DNA of 64,000 nt from Lottia gigantea (lineage: Eukaryota > Mollusca > Gastropoda > Lottiidae): contig NW_008707563.1 in NCBI RefSeq assembly GCF_000327385.1, forward strand, positions 60,786 to 124,785, written 5' to 3'. A program made the translations under genes and the position numbers. Of this stretch, positions 45,026 to 54,240 are shown piece by piece; the first letter of the stretch is position 1; every line of letters begins with the position of its first letter. Below the pieces are notes generated by a model. That model did no database searches. It had not been told where the DNA came from and saw only the letters and a program-made list of their open reading frames with translations.

Positions 45026-45630
45026 TTAAAGGGATTGTAAAGAAATTTTTTGAATTTTTTATATGTATTGGGGACACTGATAGCATCAATTTGCACCATT
45101 CCAATTTTCAATCAGATATCTGTGGTTCCTGCAATTCCACAAAAAAAAAAAAATTTTTTTATGACGTCACTAATCGCCAAGGTCTGAAAATCGGCCAGTC
45201 TGAAGATATTTGGCATGTTTGGTCGATAGACGCAAGTGTTCGTGACCTACTTAAAGGTCAACTAATTCAATTCCAGGTATGTATCACATGCTCACTTCAA
45301 CATGGCAGTTTTCACTAACTCGCTGTTTTCATCTCCCATTCCAGAAAAAAAGTAAGACACGGGTCAGTAAGTATGCGCTGAATGCATGTCCCGATAATTT
45401 GACGCCGTCGGAAAATCGTACGGCATTAGGTCAAAAAATCGGTACATGTGCATGGTCCTTTATGAGATAAAGCATATTTTGCGATTAGTGAAAATATCAA
45501 ACACTTAGTTTGAGTGGAATTGCAGGAAATCACAAACTTCTGATAAAAAATTGAAATGGTGCAAATTAATGCTATTAGTGTACTTGATACACATACAATA
45601 TTTAGAAAACCTTTTTACGATTCCTTTGAA
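45026..45630 (+). mobile_element. MITE family A, copy 9, carrying a captured gene fragment
   Basis: The left arm (TTAA, AGGGATTGTAAAGAAA, CACCATTCCAATTTTCAATC, ATGACGTCACTAATCGCCAA) and the right arm (TTTATGAGATAAAGCATATT, TTGCGATTAGTG, GTGGAATTGCAGG, ATGGTGCAAATTAATGC, to about 45630) are those of a normal family A element. In place of the usual CGAAGGGCCTTATG centre there is GGTC, then 273 foreign bases ending in a second GGTC, then CTTTATG. Excluding the insert the element is about 330 bp. Confidence 0.85.
45185..45457 (+). pseudogene. Captured host-gene fragment with intron, inside a MITE
   Basis: A relatively GC-rich insert flanked by GGTC (45181-45184 and 45454-45457). Exon piece 1 runs from about 45185 to 45276 and encodes KIGQSEDIWHVWSIDASVRD followed by LLKGQLIQFQ. 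It meets a good donor, CAG|GTATGT. The intron is 45277-45344 (68 bp), ending CTCCCATTCCAG. Exon piece 2 continues in the same phase with KKSKTRVSKYALNACPDNLT then PSENRTALGQKIG, where a donor-like GTACAT follows. Codon use is typical of coding sequence, unlike the host MITE. I do not recognise the parent protein. Since the intron is present, capture was at DNA level. Too short to be a working gene; alone it is a fragment. Confidence 0.7.
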
Positions 45631-45756
45631 AAAAAATCTTCTGAAATATTTGTACTAAATCTGTCTGTCTCAATTGTAATTCAACATTCTAGTTCTAAAA
45701 TAAAGTTCAATTATTATTATATGTTAAAAGCTTCATTGAAAACCTTTGTATTAGTA

Positions 45757-46055
45757 AAACGGATTGTAAAGAGGTTTTCTAAAAAAATTTATGTGTCTCA
45801 GATACACTGATACCATCAATTTGCATCTTTCCAATTTTCAATTAGAAGTCTGTTGTTCCTGCAATTCCACAAAAAAATAATTGTTTGATGACCTCACTGA
45901 TTGCAAATTATGCTTTATCAGTATCAATAAGCCATGCATCAACGATTAGTTTTAATGGAATTGCAGGAATCACAGATGTCTGATTGAAAATTAGAATGGT
46001 GCAAATTGATGCTTTCAGTGTCCCTGATACACATGAAAAATTTTTACAAAACTTT
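45757..46055 (+). mobile_element. MITE family A, copy 10
   Basis: Left CGGATTGTAAAGAGGTTTTC, centre ATTGCAAATTATGCTTTATC, right arm GGAATTGCAGGAATCACAGA to ACAAAACTTTAAG. Diverged at both ends and lacks the final CCCTTTAA, so an older copy. Confidence 0.75.
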
Positions 46056-46509
46056 AAGAGCTGTTGTCAAATTTTTTTCTTTACCAGGCTGGATTTCTGC
46101 TACCTGTAACACTTTCCAGAATTGAAATACAACTTCATATCTGTATCTCAATGTGTGAATGATATAAACATGTTTTTATTAAATTGTAGACAAACTTGAT
46201 GTCTCATTTTAATTTTCAAAAGTTATACAGATAGCTGAAATTTGGCTATATTAAGTGGTGCTGTAAAAATATGTACAGCCAGATCCTTTAATGAATAAAT
46301 TTTATGAAAGAAAAGTTTGTGTTAGTTAAGTAAATCATTTTATTAATTTTGGTTCTAAAATTTCATGTTTGTTTGTTACTATATTAATAATAAAGAAATT
46401 GTGTTTTGGATAAAAAAAAATATGTAAAAAGATTTTGTAGCTAAAACTATATTTGATTGAAATAAAAGTGCTACATTAGATATAAGTTTTTTGGGTTCTT
46501 TTTGAGAAT
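46056..46509. other. No gene; possible further TTAA element
   Basis: About 46056-46294 begins CTTTAAGAGCTGTTGTC and ends CAGATCCTTTAATG. It contains TACCTGTAACACTTTCCAG, also seen near 56380 (ATCTGTAACACTTTTCAG), suggesting a fifth, poorly preserved TTAA-bounded family. Confidence 0.35.
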
Positions 46510-46660
46510 ATGGGTGAGCTTAAGTTATGGTCCTTCCTATTGGCAGCCCAGGCCTCCAGAGAGGGAAAGACTTAATGGGGGGGGACAGGTTGAGGCTGAT
46601 TTCAAAATGCAGTAACTTTGTGGAGGTGTCTTGTCGTAAGACTCTCAAGGACTTTTCTTT
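46510..46660 (+). repeat. Interspersed repeat E
   Basis: GGCAGCCCAGGCCTCCAGAG, AGACTTAATGGGGGG, GCAGTAACTTTGTGGAGGTG, TCTTGTCGTAAGACTCTCAA. Matches the block at 36260-36420 in the same order. Confidence 0.5.
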
Positions 46661-46785
46661 CAAACCATTTTGGTAGGAGGTTCTAATACCCACGCTGGCA
46701 CAGCCACTGATACCAAAATATTATTTAAACTATGTGGGCTCTGTAAAGAAATTTTGAGCTGAAAAATCTAAATACCACAGAAACA

Positions 46786-47142
46786 TTAAAGTGATACTAC
46801 TTAGAATACTTAGATACTGTTAGAATTAACAGAAAATTTTAATACTTTAAACTTGGCCAATAAGACCATATATTCATCAGTAGATATACCTGGTGTCATA
46901 AATAATATAACAGGATCCTTATATAATCCGATAAATCCAAAAACTTAATAAAAATGCAATTAACTATTGAAAAACGCAAATATCAAGATTAAGTTTTATG
47001 AATTTTCCAATTTTCTAGATTTTACAGGGATTCTGTTGTAACTTTATGACACCAGGTAAGTTCACTGATGAATATATACTCATATTGACCATTTTAAGAA
47101 CTTCAATTTTATGTTCATTCTAAGACGTAGTATCACTTTAAA
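46786..47142 (-). mobile_element. MITE family C, complete copy
   Basis: TTAA-bounded, 357 bp, with long imperfect inverted arms: TTAAAGTGATACTACTTAGA at the left and TAAGACGTAGTATCACTTTA at the right, with CCTGGTGTCATAAA and its inverse TTATGACACCAGG inside. Largely contained in the right arm of the inverted duplication. Confidence 0.85.
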
Positions 47143-47315
47143 TACCAATCTATTTCCTTAACACTTATAATATTTATAATAATAATAATAAACTTGTACA
47201 CTGCTTAATAACCCAGCCTTAATGCTGCTCTACAGTGCTTTAAAGCAAAAAATTTAGATTACTGCATCCCTTTGAAAGAAGGAACACAGATATTTTTTTA
47301 CTACTGAATTTGAAA
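46837..47315 (-). repeat. Inverted duplication, right arm
   Basis: Inverse match to 43106-43607. It includes about 170 bp of non-MITE flank (47143-47315: ACCAATCTATTTCCTTAACA, TACACTGCTTAATAACCCAG, TGCTCTACAGTGCTTTAAAG). The arms are 3.2 kb apart and enclose the MITE with the captured gene fragment. Confidence 0.8.
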
Positions 47316-47754
47316 CTATGTGACTATCTGAATGGGATTCAGAGTGAAAAAAGCCTTAAAAAAAAAAAAAAAAAACTCTCTTAAAAGAATGACTCATTTA
47401 CAATGTGAACTCTATTAACTGTGTGGACTCCCTGAAAATTGATGCCTAGCTCCCTGATACAATAAAAGGAAATTGTTAAAACAAAATCTGCCAACGAACT
47501 AAAATATTTTTTCCAATGTCAAGGATAGAATTATTTGTCAAAGTATAAATAATATTGAATTTCAGTTGTCAGAGTAGAAATACCAGGCTTAATAGATAGG
47601 ATTAGTGACAGGAAGTAAAATAAATAACTTCCATGTTCCTCATTTACAAACTATTTCCTCTTACATATAAATTTACTCCAGTTCTTATAATCAACATTAT
47701 AATCCTGTTAATTGACATTCAGGCTTGGTTCACACTGCCAGGAAATTTGGCGCC
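47316..47754. other. No gene seen
   Basis: Contains a poly-A run near 47357 and a GTGTGGACTCCCTGAAAAT block of the dispersed repeat noted at 42.6 kb. Confidence 0.35.
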
Positions 47755-49480
47755 AACCAAGAACAGATCAGTAGGATATAAACACCCATTTCATTAGTCC
47801 AATAAAGAACAGATCAGTAGGATATAAACCCCCATTTCATTAGTCCAACCAAGAACAGATCAGTAGGGTATAAACACCCATTCCATTAGTCCAATAAAGA
47901 ACAGATCAGTAGGATATAAACACCCATTTCATTAGTCCAATAAAGAACAGATCAGTAGGATATAAACACCCATTCCATTAGTCCAATAAAGAACAGATCA
48001 GTAGGATATAAACACCCATTTCATTAGTCCAATAAAGAACAGATCAGTAGGATATAAACACCCATTTCATTAGTCCAACCAAGAACAGATCAGTAGGATA
48101 TAAACACCCATTTCATTAGTCCAATCAAGAATACATCAGTAGGATATAAACACCCATTTCAGTAGTCCAATAAAGAACAGATCAGTAGGATATAAACACC
48201 CATTTCATTAGTCCAACCAAGAGCAGATCAGTAGGATATAAACCCCCATTTCATTAGTCCATAAAAGAACAGATCGGTAGGATATAAACACCCATTTCAT
48301 TAGTCCAAAAAAGAACAGATCAGTAGGATATAAACACCCATTTCATTAGTCCAAAAAAGATCAGATCAGTAGGATATAAACACCCATTTCATTAGTCCAC
48401 TAAAGATCAGATCAGTGGGATATAAACACCCATTTCATTAGTCCAAAAAAGAACAGATCAATAGGATATAAACACCCATTTCATTAGTCCAATAAAGATC
48501 AGATCAGTAGGATATAAACACCCATTTCATTAGTCCAATAAAGAACAGATCAGTGGGATATAAACACCCATTTCATTAGTCCAATAAAGATCAGATCAGT
48601 AGGATATAAATACCCATTTCACTAGTCCAATAAAGAACAGATCAGTGGGATATAAACACCAATTTCATTAGTCCAATAAAGAACAGATCAATAGGATATA
48701 AACACCCATTTCATTAGTCCAATAAAGAACAGATCAGTAGGATATAAACACCTATTTCATTAGTCCAATCAAGATCAGATCAGTAGGATATAAACACCCA
48801 TTCCATTAGTCCAAAAAAGAACAGAACAGTGGGATATAAACACCCATTTCATTAGTCCAATAAAGAACAGATCAGTGGGATATAAACCCCCATTTCATTA
48901 GTCCAATAAAGAACCGATCAGTAGGATATAAACACCCATTTCATTAGTCCAATCAAGAACAGATCAGTAGAATATAAACACCCATCCCGTTAGTCCAATA
49001 AAGAACAGATCAGTGGGATATAAACACCCATTTCATTAGTCCAATAAGGTACAGAACAGTCGGAAGGAAAACTTTATTTCATTGCATTAGTTCGATATGG
49101 TACAGAATAGTAGGGTATAAAGTTTAATTTCATTACTTCAATAATGTACAGAACCATAGACCGTGAATCACCGCTTCATTTCATTAGTCCAATAAGGAAC
49201 AGAAGAGACGAATGAAAAACTTTATTTCATTAGTTCGATGAGGTACAGAACAACAGAAAAAAAACTCCAATTCATTTCATTAGTTCCACAAAGTACAGAA
49301 CAGTGGAGTGTATACCTTCATTTCATTAGTTCGATAATGTACCGAACAGTAGGCTGTGAACTTCTATTTCATCAGTCCAATTAGTACAGAACAGTAGGTG
49401 TAAAACTTCATTTCATTTCATTAGTTCAGTATGACACAGAAAAGTTGGGTATAAAATTCCATTTCATTTCACTAGCCCAT
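47755..49480 (+). repeat. Large tandem array of SINE-1 tail units (46 bp)
   Basis: About 28 highly similar 46-bp units (AATAAAGAACAGATCAGTAG, GATATAAACACCCATTTCAT, TAGTCC) up to about 49035. These are followed by about nine older, longer units (AATAAGGTACAGAACAGT, GAAAACTTTATTTC) that grade into a normal SINE-1 tail ending AATTCCATTTCATTTCACTA at 49470. The gradient shows amplification from one edge. Confidence 0.95.
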
Positions 49481-49813
49481 GGGACAAGACATGGAAATAA
49501 ATCACAATCGGTACAGACTAATATATGAGATAATTAGTAAATGCATTAATTAAACCTGACATCCCCTTGTTTGTTTATCTTAATTAATGTCAACATTAAA
49601 ACACGAAAAGAGAATTTCTTAGTTTTTATCTATCGATATTGAATATCCGGCTTTTTTCTCAAACGAAACCTATTTCTGTACTGATTCGAACTACTCTATA
49701 ATTACCTTGATAGACAAAACATTTCTTAACAAAGCCTCTGCATTTTCCCAATGTCAAGCCATTACGAACTACTTCTTATACCTTGACTGCATTAGCCACT
49801 ATTGTTATACGGA
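49481..49813. other. No gene seen
   Basis: No supported feature. A 65-codon frame (49707-49904) overlaps the hairpin that follows. Confidence 0.4.
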
Positions 49814-49967
49814 ATGCAGCGATTTGATTGGATTGTACTTCAGGGAATACGGAATCAGAGCCCTCGATAGAGAGGCTGTAAACATCATGGCTTTGTGTTC
49901 ATAGCCATTTTGTCGAGGTCCCTGATTAACTGTATTCGCTAGCGTACAATCCAATCAAATTGCATCA
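49814..49967. other. Long imperfect hairpin
   Basis: Two arms of about 70 bp are inverted images: GATTTGATTGGATTGTAC pairs perfectly but for one base with GTACAATCCAATCAAATTGC. Further in, GAATACGG/TGTATTC and AATCAGAGCCCTCGA/TCGAGGTCCCTGATT also pair. Could be a small foldback element or an RNA-hairpin gene; no repeated copies seen here. Confidence 0.5.
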
Positions 49968-50944
49968 TTTACTAACTTTCATGATACAAGAAAGATGACT
50001 GTTGTAAGTACGAAGTTTGTAATAGCCCGAGATTGTGAATATAAGCCTGTGGAACTACAACACTAAAACCAGAAAACTGACAGTGAACCACTAATTTTAG
50101 AATTTTATTTCAAACACGACGTGTAAATATACCGAATCTTTATATAAAATGTGCCAATTTGAATACACGTACATGCAAATTTAGCGACTTGGTGATAAAA
50201 AAAGTAAGCAAAAATTTAACATTATTGAATGTTAAAAACTTTGAAGAGTGTGTAGAATTTTTTACCCCTGGGCTGTCACGTCCAGAGCAGTAAATAGCAA
50301 TCTGTAGCGTGATAGGGCGGATATTATTTCATTTGAACGTAATCAAGCGAGGCTGAAAGTGGCCTGAGCTCGTCAACTCGATATCAGAATGTTCAAAAAC
50401 TACCTTTTAACATGCAATTAGTGTACTTAGACATCACATTCGTGACTACCGTTCATATTCTGTTTGCAATTCGACTCTTAACCTCGTATCTATTAAACCC
50501 AAGTTCAATGAAACTTTTCATATCGTTTCGTATTGTTTTACTGAACGAGTAGTGCCATGAAGACAAAATGCCTTTAAGGGCTTGTGGGTAGTTGTCCAGT
50601 ATCCCCAGGCCAGCATTAATTCGAGAAAGTTATTCATAATAGTTGGACGTTAAACCATAATTTTATCGGGAAGGATTTCTCTCAAAAAAAAAAAAATTGC
50701 ATGATTTAAAATCGTTTAATTATCTTCATAAAGATCAAAATCTGAGCTATATTTAAACATAATATATTCTCTAATTAGCCGCTAGAAAAACTGACAACAA
50801 AAAAACCGTCAAAAAAGGTGGGAAAGAGTCACGAAGATAGGGAATTATAGTTACTTAATCGATAGAGCAGATACACAGTTCTGATAGTTCTGATAGTTGT
50901 GAAAAACGTGACCACATTATTAATATCAAACAAAAGAAGACTGA
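49968..50944. other. No gene seen
   Basis: Single-copy-looking sequence with no supported exon. Confidence 0.4.
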
Positions 50945-51090
50945 ATAGAGTTTTACGTCCTAGTGTTCTATCTAGGCCTATATCATTGGTCTCTTGCCCT
51001 ATGTACCATTTTGACCTAATGAAATGAACTGGAATTTAATATCGTACTGTTCTGTAACTTATTGAGCTAATGAAATGAAGTTTGGCAACC
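50945..51090 (-). repeat. SINE-1 tail units, inverse orientation
   Basis: On the minus strand this reads TTCATTTCATTAGCTCAATA, AGTTACAGAACAGTACGATA, TTCATTTCATTAGG and onwards to AGGACGTAAAACTC, which is two to three tail units. It is the only copy on this strand. Confidence 0.65.
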
Positions 51091-51289
51091 ATATAAACTT
51101 TATAAAAGATACCAACAGAATACCAAATTTATTTGTCCCCAGTGGCCTCGACAATTGTCCCCAATTGAGTCAGTCTGCTCCTCAGTATCGAGGGGTGCTT
51201 GGCCCAAAACCAAAAACTTCTTTCCTTCAGCTCTTAAATTACAGAGAGCTCTCGTGTTGGAAGACATTTGAAAACTTGATATACGAGAC
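51091..51289 (-). repeat. Probable inverse fragment of repeat E
   Basis: ATTGAGTCAGTCTGCTCC at about 51161 is the inverse of the GCAGACTGACTCAATGGG block of repeat E. The 93-codon frame here (51075-51356) has no domain. Confidence 0.35.
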
Positions 51290-51540
51290 ATGGGAGACTG
51301 GTGACTCCGTAGTGCGATTGTTTATACTAAAACTGACCCTGGACCCCTTGATATAGGAGACAGTGGTGACTCCGTGGTTAGATTGTTATGACAAAACTGA
51401 CCTTGAACCCCTTGAGATAGGAGACTAGTGACTCCGAAGTGCGATTGTATATACTAAACCTGACCTTGAACCCCTTGAGATAGGAGACTGGTGACTCCGT
51501 AGTGTGATTGTTATGTCAAAACTGACCCAATACACGATGA
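51290..51540 (+). repeat. Tandem repeat, unit about 63 bp, four copies
   Basis: GGAGACTGGTGACTCCGTAG, TGCGATTGTTTATACTAAAA, CTGACCTTGAACCCCTTGAG. Units differ at a few positions. Confidence 0.9.
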
Positions 51541-52284
51541 GATTGAAGGTTAATTGTGACTCTGTAACGCGATTGTTTATCTGATTAGCTTGATTAGTCG
51601 GCAGTAGAAAAGGACAGGTTAATTACTATTTATCACGACATAGGCACTGATTGCTTCAACACAGTCCGAAACTTCCGTTAAGTTAAGATGAGGAACCTCG
51701 TCTGGGATCTCCCGGAATTATGTCCTTTCGTCTTCAGAAAAGAAAAAATATCTGCAATGGAATGCAAATTTCTTTGGATTTGACTGATATAAAGCATTTA
51801 AATGAACGAACTTAGACACGTTTCCCCTACATTACGGGTCTCAATAGAGACTTATTAATCCCGTCTACTAAATATTGTCTCGGCCAATCAAAAAATATCA
51901 TGCACGTGCAGTTTGGTACACATTTCCATTGTCATCGCGTAACAGAGTCATGCCGCGATCTGAAGAATGTCAATGTTGTTCAGAATTTGATCGAAGCATC
52001 TATTTCCACCTAAAATAGCCAAAACCATAAACGTTTGTGATGAGAGAAAGGGGGGCTATGGTAAGTTGTGAGTTGACTATTGTATAAATTTTTTAAAGTT
52101 TACACAGAAGATTATAAACACATTTCCCCTGCAGAAATTTTAACTGATAGCTAACATATCAATTCTTGTTAAATAATTGTTAAAACCAAGTCCACAGGCC
52201 CCAACATAAAGGAAGCTTCAAACCCCAGAAAAAAAAGCAGGGTGAGGTCCCAACCCACTTGCAATCCAAGGGCCTCCACTCATC
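51541..52284. other. No gene seen
   Basis: No supported feature. Confidence 0.4.
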
Positions 52285-52409
52285 CAGGCCCATATCTAGC
52301 CAGTGTCTCAGGGGGGCCAAATTTTTGAAGGGGGCTCAACTATATCGACTCAGCAAGTCAGGTGCTCCCCCCCTCCCCCCCTCTTAACCCATCGCTAGTT
52401 ACAGGCCTG
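52285..52409 (+). mobile_element. 125-bp hAT-like mini-element with perfect 8-bp duplication
   Basis: Left end CAGGCCCATATCTAGCCAGT and right end inverse CAGGCCTGTAACTAGCGATG. The element is flanked by CACTCATC at 52277-52284 and again at 52410-52417, identical in all eight bases. G-runs follow the left end and C-runs precede the right end. Eight-base duplication with CAG-type ends is diagnostic of hAT. The perfect duplication argues for a fairly young insertion. Confidence 0.8.
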
Positions 52410-53321
52410 CACTCATCTAGTTGATCAACTGAATTGAAATCTATTAATATCTGATAGTAAGACTAATGTGATGATTACAGAAACACTGGTCCATGTCTTT
52501 ATACCTTGATTTAATTTTTCATGAGAAAAAAACTTTACAATACTTCAAACGACTGCAATTTAAATATTTGAGTACAAAAGCTCGAATGAAACCTTAAATT
52601 AGAATTGTTTTTGCATTGTTCACAATTTTTGTTTACAGTTTAAATGATGTATAAATTATTCAGAAATTTGTCTAATCAATGATCACGAAATTTGCCGTTT
52701 TGAAGTTAATTAACTTGTTTGTTTAGACAAAAATATTCCGAAGTTTATGCATCTTTAATGTGGGAAAGCTTTACAAAGTTAAAAGGGCATTGCAGAGTCC
52801 GACGCAGTCTGCAGACAAATTGTGGTGTAATGGAGTTTTACACCCTTTTTTCCAATTCTCATTTAGCTACTGAATACATGAAGTGTGCAAAAAAGGAAAT
52901 TTTCCCATATCAGACACACTATTGTCTGAGCAAAGTAAAAAGTTTTTTTGGACTTTTCCCATTATTTTTATGAGAATTGGAATAGCAGCCTCAAAATAGT
53001 AGTTAGTTAGTCTAAAATGTCTTTTCGTGGATAAAAATATCAGCATAAACAATCATTTTGTCTTCACAATTTGTTTTTACAGAGGACAATATTAGGGCGA
53101 CAATTTGTGACTTTTTTGGGTTGAAATTTCTAGGAGAGAAACTTACAAAATATTATAATCTTATCAACACAAAGACATTCTAAGACTAATAGTACTATTT
53201 TGAGGATGATATTCCAATTCTCCAAAAAAATATTGAAAAAATTCAAAAAACTTGCTCAGATAATAACTTGGCCTACTTGATCTCCTAATGTCATGGGATC
53301 AGCAGGATCATGTCATGGTAC
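52410..53321. other. No gene; short inverted pair
   Basis: TCCAATTCTCAT (about 52851) and ATGAGAATTGGA (about 52971) form a 12-bp inverted pair about 110 bp apart, perhaps a relic of a small element. The 84-codon frame (52719-52973) overlapping it has no domain. Confidence 0.35.
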
Positions 53322-53420
53322 ACAAAGGCCTTGGTTTATTGTCCTATCTTAATGCCTAGACTTTTTCCAGAAACCAGGTTAAAAATTTCAGGTATAATTC
53401 AAACCCCAAGATTTGCATTT
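53322..53420 (-). mobile_element. SINE-1 fragment, inverse
   Basis: Inverse of GGACAATAAACCAAGGCC and the GGTTGAAAAATCCGAAGGTA block of SINE-1. Head and tail are missing. Confidence 0.55.
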
Positions 53421-54034
53421 CAAATATTTTATATCATTCTTTTAAACTAACTTCACAAACATTGCTCTATCACTAGAGGTTGCGCCTACATGCCTGTGCC
53501 TGTGCTTTCGTAACATTGCTTAACCGCAATGTTACATCCTAAAATTTCCAAGGTTTTTAGGTCTGTTAAACTGAGCTTCCTTCTATCCACCCAAATTGAT
53601 CAGAAAATAATCTAGAAGTGCCCATTCATGTCTATTTCTATTGCTATGTAATAGACGAATGCTAGAACTGGGCAGATAATAAAGTGTGAGAACCGACTAA
53701 CAAGGGTGTGATACTAACAATATGTAGAATGTAGTTTTATTAGTGTGATAATGCCTTCACAGTTTCTAAGATTCTTATTCTCACCTTGCTGATTTATTGG
53801 TTGCTAAGGAAGTACTTGGTGTGCTGGGTAAAACTGTCTTGTTTCTATGAGCAACAGTTAACTTATCCCAACCCCAAAAATCAAACCATTAGATCATGAA
53901 CTTCCGAAATCCAAACAGGATTTCATGCTGCTCTCTTACTACTTCCTCCAACTTGTACAACTTATTGAATTGCTTTAAAAACTTCTTATTTCTACCAAAC
54001 AAATAATCAACCACAGAAATTTCACATGTTCGGC
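53421..54034. other. No gene seen
   Basis: No supported feature. Confidence 0.4.
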
Positions 54035-54240
54035 TTGGACAATAAACCAAGGCTCAGTGTGCTACAGGCTGTGCATGTTAAAGATCCCTTAACAGTTGGA
54101 AAACGATAAAGAGTAGGCTAATGCCACTGTCCTGGTAAAATTTCCCTCATTGTACACTGCATGGCGTTGTCCAACTTTATTAGCCCACATGGTGCATAAA
54201 AGTAGGAAGTAAAAACTCCATTTCATTTTCATTTTACAGA
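54035..54240 (+). mobile_element. SINE-1, 5' truncated
   Basis: Starts GGACAATAAACCAAGGCTCA, continues TGCTACAGGCTGTGCATGTT, AAAGATCCCTTAACAGTTGG, TCCTGGTAAAATTTCCCTCA, TAGCCCACATGGTGCATAAA, and ends in ACTCCATTTCATTTTCATTT. A good copy from the central domain to the 3' tail. Confidence 0.8.
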
